Below are positions 62,388 through 64,000 of a DNA stretch of 64,000 nucleotides, piece by piece. The stretch spans positions 124,001 through 188,000 of the forward strand of contig NZ_JAALLS010000003.1 in the NCBI RefSeq assembly GCF_011059105.1, read 5' to 3'. Within the stretch, counting starts at the first letter, position 1. Each line of letters opens with the position of its first letter. The notes beneath the pieces are model-generated. The model did no database searches. It had not been told where the DNA came from and worked only from the letters and a program-made list of their open reading frames with translations. The translations under genes and the position numbers were made by a program. The stretch comes from Fodinibius halophilus (GTDB taxonomy: Bacteria; Bacteroidota; Rhodothermia; Balneolales; Balneolaceae).

Positions 62388-63089
62388 GTGTCTGCTAACT
62401 TTGGAGTAATTGTATTTCCGGGCTCAAACTGTGATCATGATGCCTACCATGCACTGGCTCATGTGATGAATGCCAATACTAAATTTCTTTGGCATAAAGA
62501 TACCGATCTTTCTGACATCGATTTTTTACTGGTACCGGGTGGGTTCTCTTATGGAGACTACCTGAGATCCGGAGCTATTGCCCGTTTCTCACCCATCATG
62601 CAATCAGTCGTAGATTTTGTAGAACAGGGACGTCCCGTATTGGGTATTTGTAATGGATTCCAAATCTTACTGGAAGCCGGACTACTGCCGGGAGCTATGC
62701 TACACAACGAAGAACTCCGTTTTGTGTGCAAACAAACCCACCTGCGTTGCGAAACTTCTGATACCCTCTTCACACGCAATATTGAAGAAGGCGAAGTACT
62801 TCAAGTTCCTGTGGCACATGGCGAAGGCAACTACTTTACTGATGAGGATCAGCTGAAAGCTCTACAAGATAACGACCAGGTTGTTTTCCGTTACAGTGAT
62901 GCTGATGGTAACGTCACTGAAGAAGCAAACTTCAATGGCTCAGTCGATAATATTGCCGGTATCTGTAATAAAAACAGAAACGTACTGGGCATGATGCCAC
63001 ACCCGGAACGTGCAGTAGAAAAATTGATAGGGTCTGATGACGGGAAAAAGATCTTTGAATCTGTCTTAAATGAGCTGGCTGTGGCGTAA
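62388..63089 (+). CDS. purQ: Phosphoribosylformylglycinamidine synthase subunit PurQ
   Basis: 233 residues from GTG at 62388. It is a class I glutamine amidotransferase: nucleophile Cys in VLGICNGFQILLEAGLLPGAM, upstream VPGGFSYGDYLRSGAIARF, and His-x-Glu in GMMPHPERAVEKL. PurQ supplies ammonia to PurL. It starts three bases after the clpS stop, so translation is coupled. Confidence 0.96.
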   Translation: MSANFGVIVFPGSNCDHDAYHALAHVMNANTKFLWHKDTDLSDIDFLLVPGGFSYGDYLRSGAIARFSPIMQSVVDFVEQGRPVLGICNGFQILLEAGLLPGAMLHNEELRFVCKQTHLRCETSDTLFTRNIEEGEVLQVPVAHGEGNYFTDEDQLKALQDNDQVVFRYSDADGNVTEEANFNGSVDNIAGICNKNRNVLGMMPHPERAVEKLIGSDDGKKIFESVLNELAVA

Positions 63090-63110
63090 GCTTTAACAAA
63101 CCTTCATTAG

Positions 63111-63881
63111 ATGCCCGAACACAAACAGAATAAAACGCTTTTTAGCAAAGGCCTAACCAAGAGCTATAAAAAGCGTACGGTCGTTTCGGATGTATCTATC
63201 AATGTAAGCCAAGGAGAAATTGTGGGGCTCTTGGGGCCTAATGGCGCTGGCAAAACAACCACGTTTTATATGTTTGTGGGATTGGTAACCCCTAACAGCG
63301 GGCAGATATTCTTAGATGACACAAATCTTACCGGTATGCCGATGTATAAACGGGCCAGGCTGGGGGTTGGATACCTATCTCAAGAAGCTAGCGTATTTCG
63401 AAACCTTACGGTACGGGAAAACCTGGAATCTATTCTTGAGTTCTTTAACATGCCCGACAAAGAGATACAACAGCGTGTAGACCAGCTTATCGAGGAGTTC
63501 GGGCTGGAGCGCGTTGCCCATAATAAAGGGCACAGTCTGTCGGGTGGTGAGCGCCGCAGAACCGAAATTGCTCGGGCACTGGTTACTGATCCGGATTTCA
63601 TCTTATTGGATGAACCCTTTGCCGGCGTTGATCCCATTGCTGTTGAAGATATTCAGGAAATCGTATCAGAACTGCAGTATCGTAATATTGGTATTTTTAT
63701 TACCGACCATAATGTGCACGAAACATTGGCTATTACCGACCGGGCCTATCTGATGTTTGAAGGGAATATTCTTAAAGAAGGTTCCGCTGATGAGTTAGCT
63801 GACGATGAGGAAGCCCGGCGCTTGTACCTGGGCAGCCAGTTCCGTTTGGATCGTTATAAATCACAAGAACAAGAAGAATAA
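63111..63881 (+). CDS. lptB: LPS export ABC transporter ATP-binding protein
   Basis: 256 residues. Walker A is [20 protein letters not shown], the signature [15 protein letters not shown], Walker [22 protein letters not shown] and the switch His [19 protein letters not shown], which matches LptB very closely. It drives LPS transport from the inner to the outer membrane with LptFG. Its N-terminus has ~10 extra residues ([11 protein letters not shown]). It follows purQ by 21 bases; no other lpt gene is visible. Confidence 0.93.
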   Translation: MPEHKQNKTLFSKGLTKSYKKRTVVSDVSINVSQGEIVGLLGPNGAGKTTTFYMFVGLVTPNSGQIFLDDTNLTGMPMYKRARLGVGYLSQEASVFRNLTVRENLESILEFFNMPDKEIQQRVDQLIEEFGLERVAHNKGHSLSGGERRRTEIARALVTDPDFILLDEPFAGVDPIAVEDIQEIVSELQYRNIGIFITDHNVHETLAITDRAYLMFEGNILKEGSADELADDEEARRLYLGSQFRLDRYKSQEQEE

Positions 63882-63896
63882 ACTTTTTAATGAACC

Positions 63897-64000
63897 ATGG
63901 AAGAAATTAGCGTAAAAGAGCTTAAAGAGGAGATAGATTCGGATAACAGTTCTGTTTTTTTACTGGATGTTCGCGAACCCTTTGAGCAATACCAGTCAAA
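63897..64000 (+). CDS. Rhodanese-like domain protein (cut by window edge)
   Basis: The first 34 codons lie in the window: MEEISVKELKEEIDSDNSSV then FLLDVREPFEQYQS. The LLDVREPxE motif is the start of a rhodanese domain, of the single-domain PspE/GlpE-like kind. The active-site Cys loop lies beyond the window. It starts 15 bases after lptB. Sulfur transfer is the family role; the substrate is unknown. Confidence 0.8.
   Translation, partial: MEEISVKELKEEIDSDNSSVFLLDVREPFEQYQS

Noticed and set aside
1-64000. CRISPR arrays, tRNA and rRNA genes
   Set aside because: No regularly spaced repeats and no tRNA or rRNA signature were found by reading; a dedicated scan could not be run.

Overview
This 64 kb chromosomal window fits a member of the Balneolota/Rhodothermota branch near Bacteroidota. 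The evidence is a 1131-residue SecA with large acidic insertions and a C-terminus of the Bacteroidota type instead of a CxC zinc motif, the order rpmH-rnpA-yidD-yidC, and a two-component PurS/PurQ. Bacteroidota-style accessory genes (C39 peptidase exporter, VKOR-thioredoxin fusion, 6-bladed propeller lipoprotein) and A-rich rather than strong Shine-Dalgarno leaders agree. No tRNA, rRNA or CRISPR array was recognised.

Layout. 1-25.9 kb is mostly housekeeping: ispE (partial), cca, a CDF transporter, a sugar-nucleotide transferase, a membrane-anchored MurF, an Xaa-Pro peptidase, rpmH-rnpA-yidD-yidC, secA, polyphosphate glucokinase, mtgA, an S9 peptidase, a metallo-beta-lactamase-fold enzyme, dnaX, ybaB, recR and an M1 peptidase. 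25.9-27.7 kb is a gene-free, repeat-rich gap. 27.7-36.2 kb is an accessory island: a LuxR-type regulator, a decayed IS256-family element with a 9-bp target duplication, a six-cysteine double-glycine-type precursor peptide, a VKOR-thioredoxin oxidoreductase, a C39 peptidase ABC exporter and its HlyD partner, with three related two-helix membrane proteins (one pseudogene, one intact, one out of frame).

36.6-51.5 kb returns to core genes (topA, peroxiredoxin, Nudix, amn, radC, argS). It also holds a DUF2975/Xre/ABC cluster, a chemotaxis receptor beside a SCO1-type copper protein, and a four-helix-bundle gene framed by a 20-bp perfect inverted repeat. 51.7-55.9 kb is a second AT-rich accessory block: a secreted peptide with a symmetric twin CX3C cysteine pattern, a propeller lipoprotein, an ABC transporter, small membrane proteins and a cysteine-rich lipoprotein. 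56.3-64 kb has a frameshifted serA, a methyltransferase and a relic of a second one, a SAM hydrolase overlapping dnaN, miaA, purS-clpS-purQ, lptB and a partial rhodanese gene.

How they work together. In the 27.7-36.2 kb island the peptide would be made from a gene with its own strong terminator, cleaved after its leader and exported by the C39 transporter with HlyD. The VKOR-DsbA-like fusion would form its three disulfides, and the two-helix proteins are candidate immunity factors. This reading is inference from domain content and order. Other notable points are an A9G slippage site in dnaX placed to give a short gamma-like product, and a putative sliding-clamp-binding C-terminus on an uncharacterised protein.
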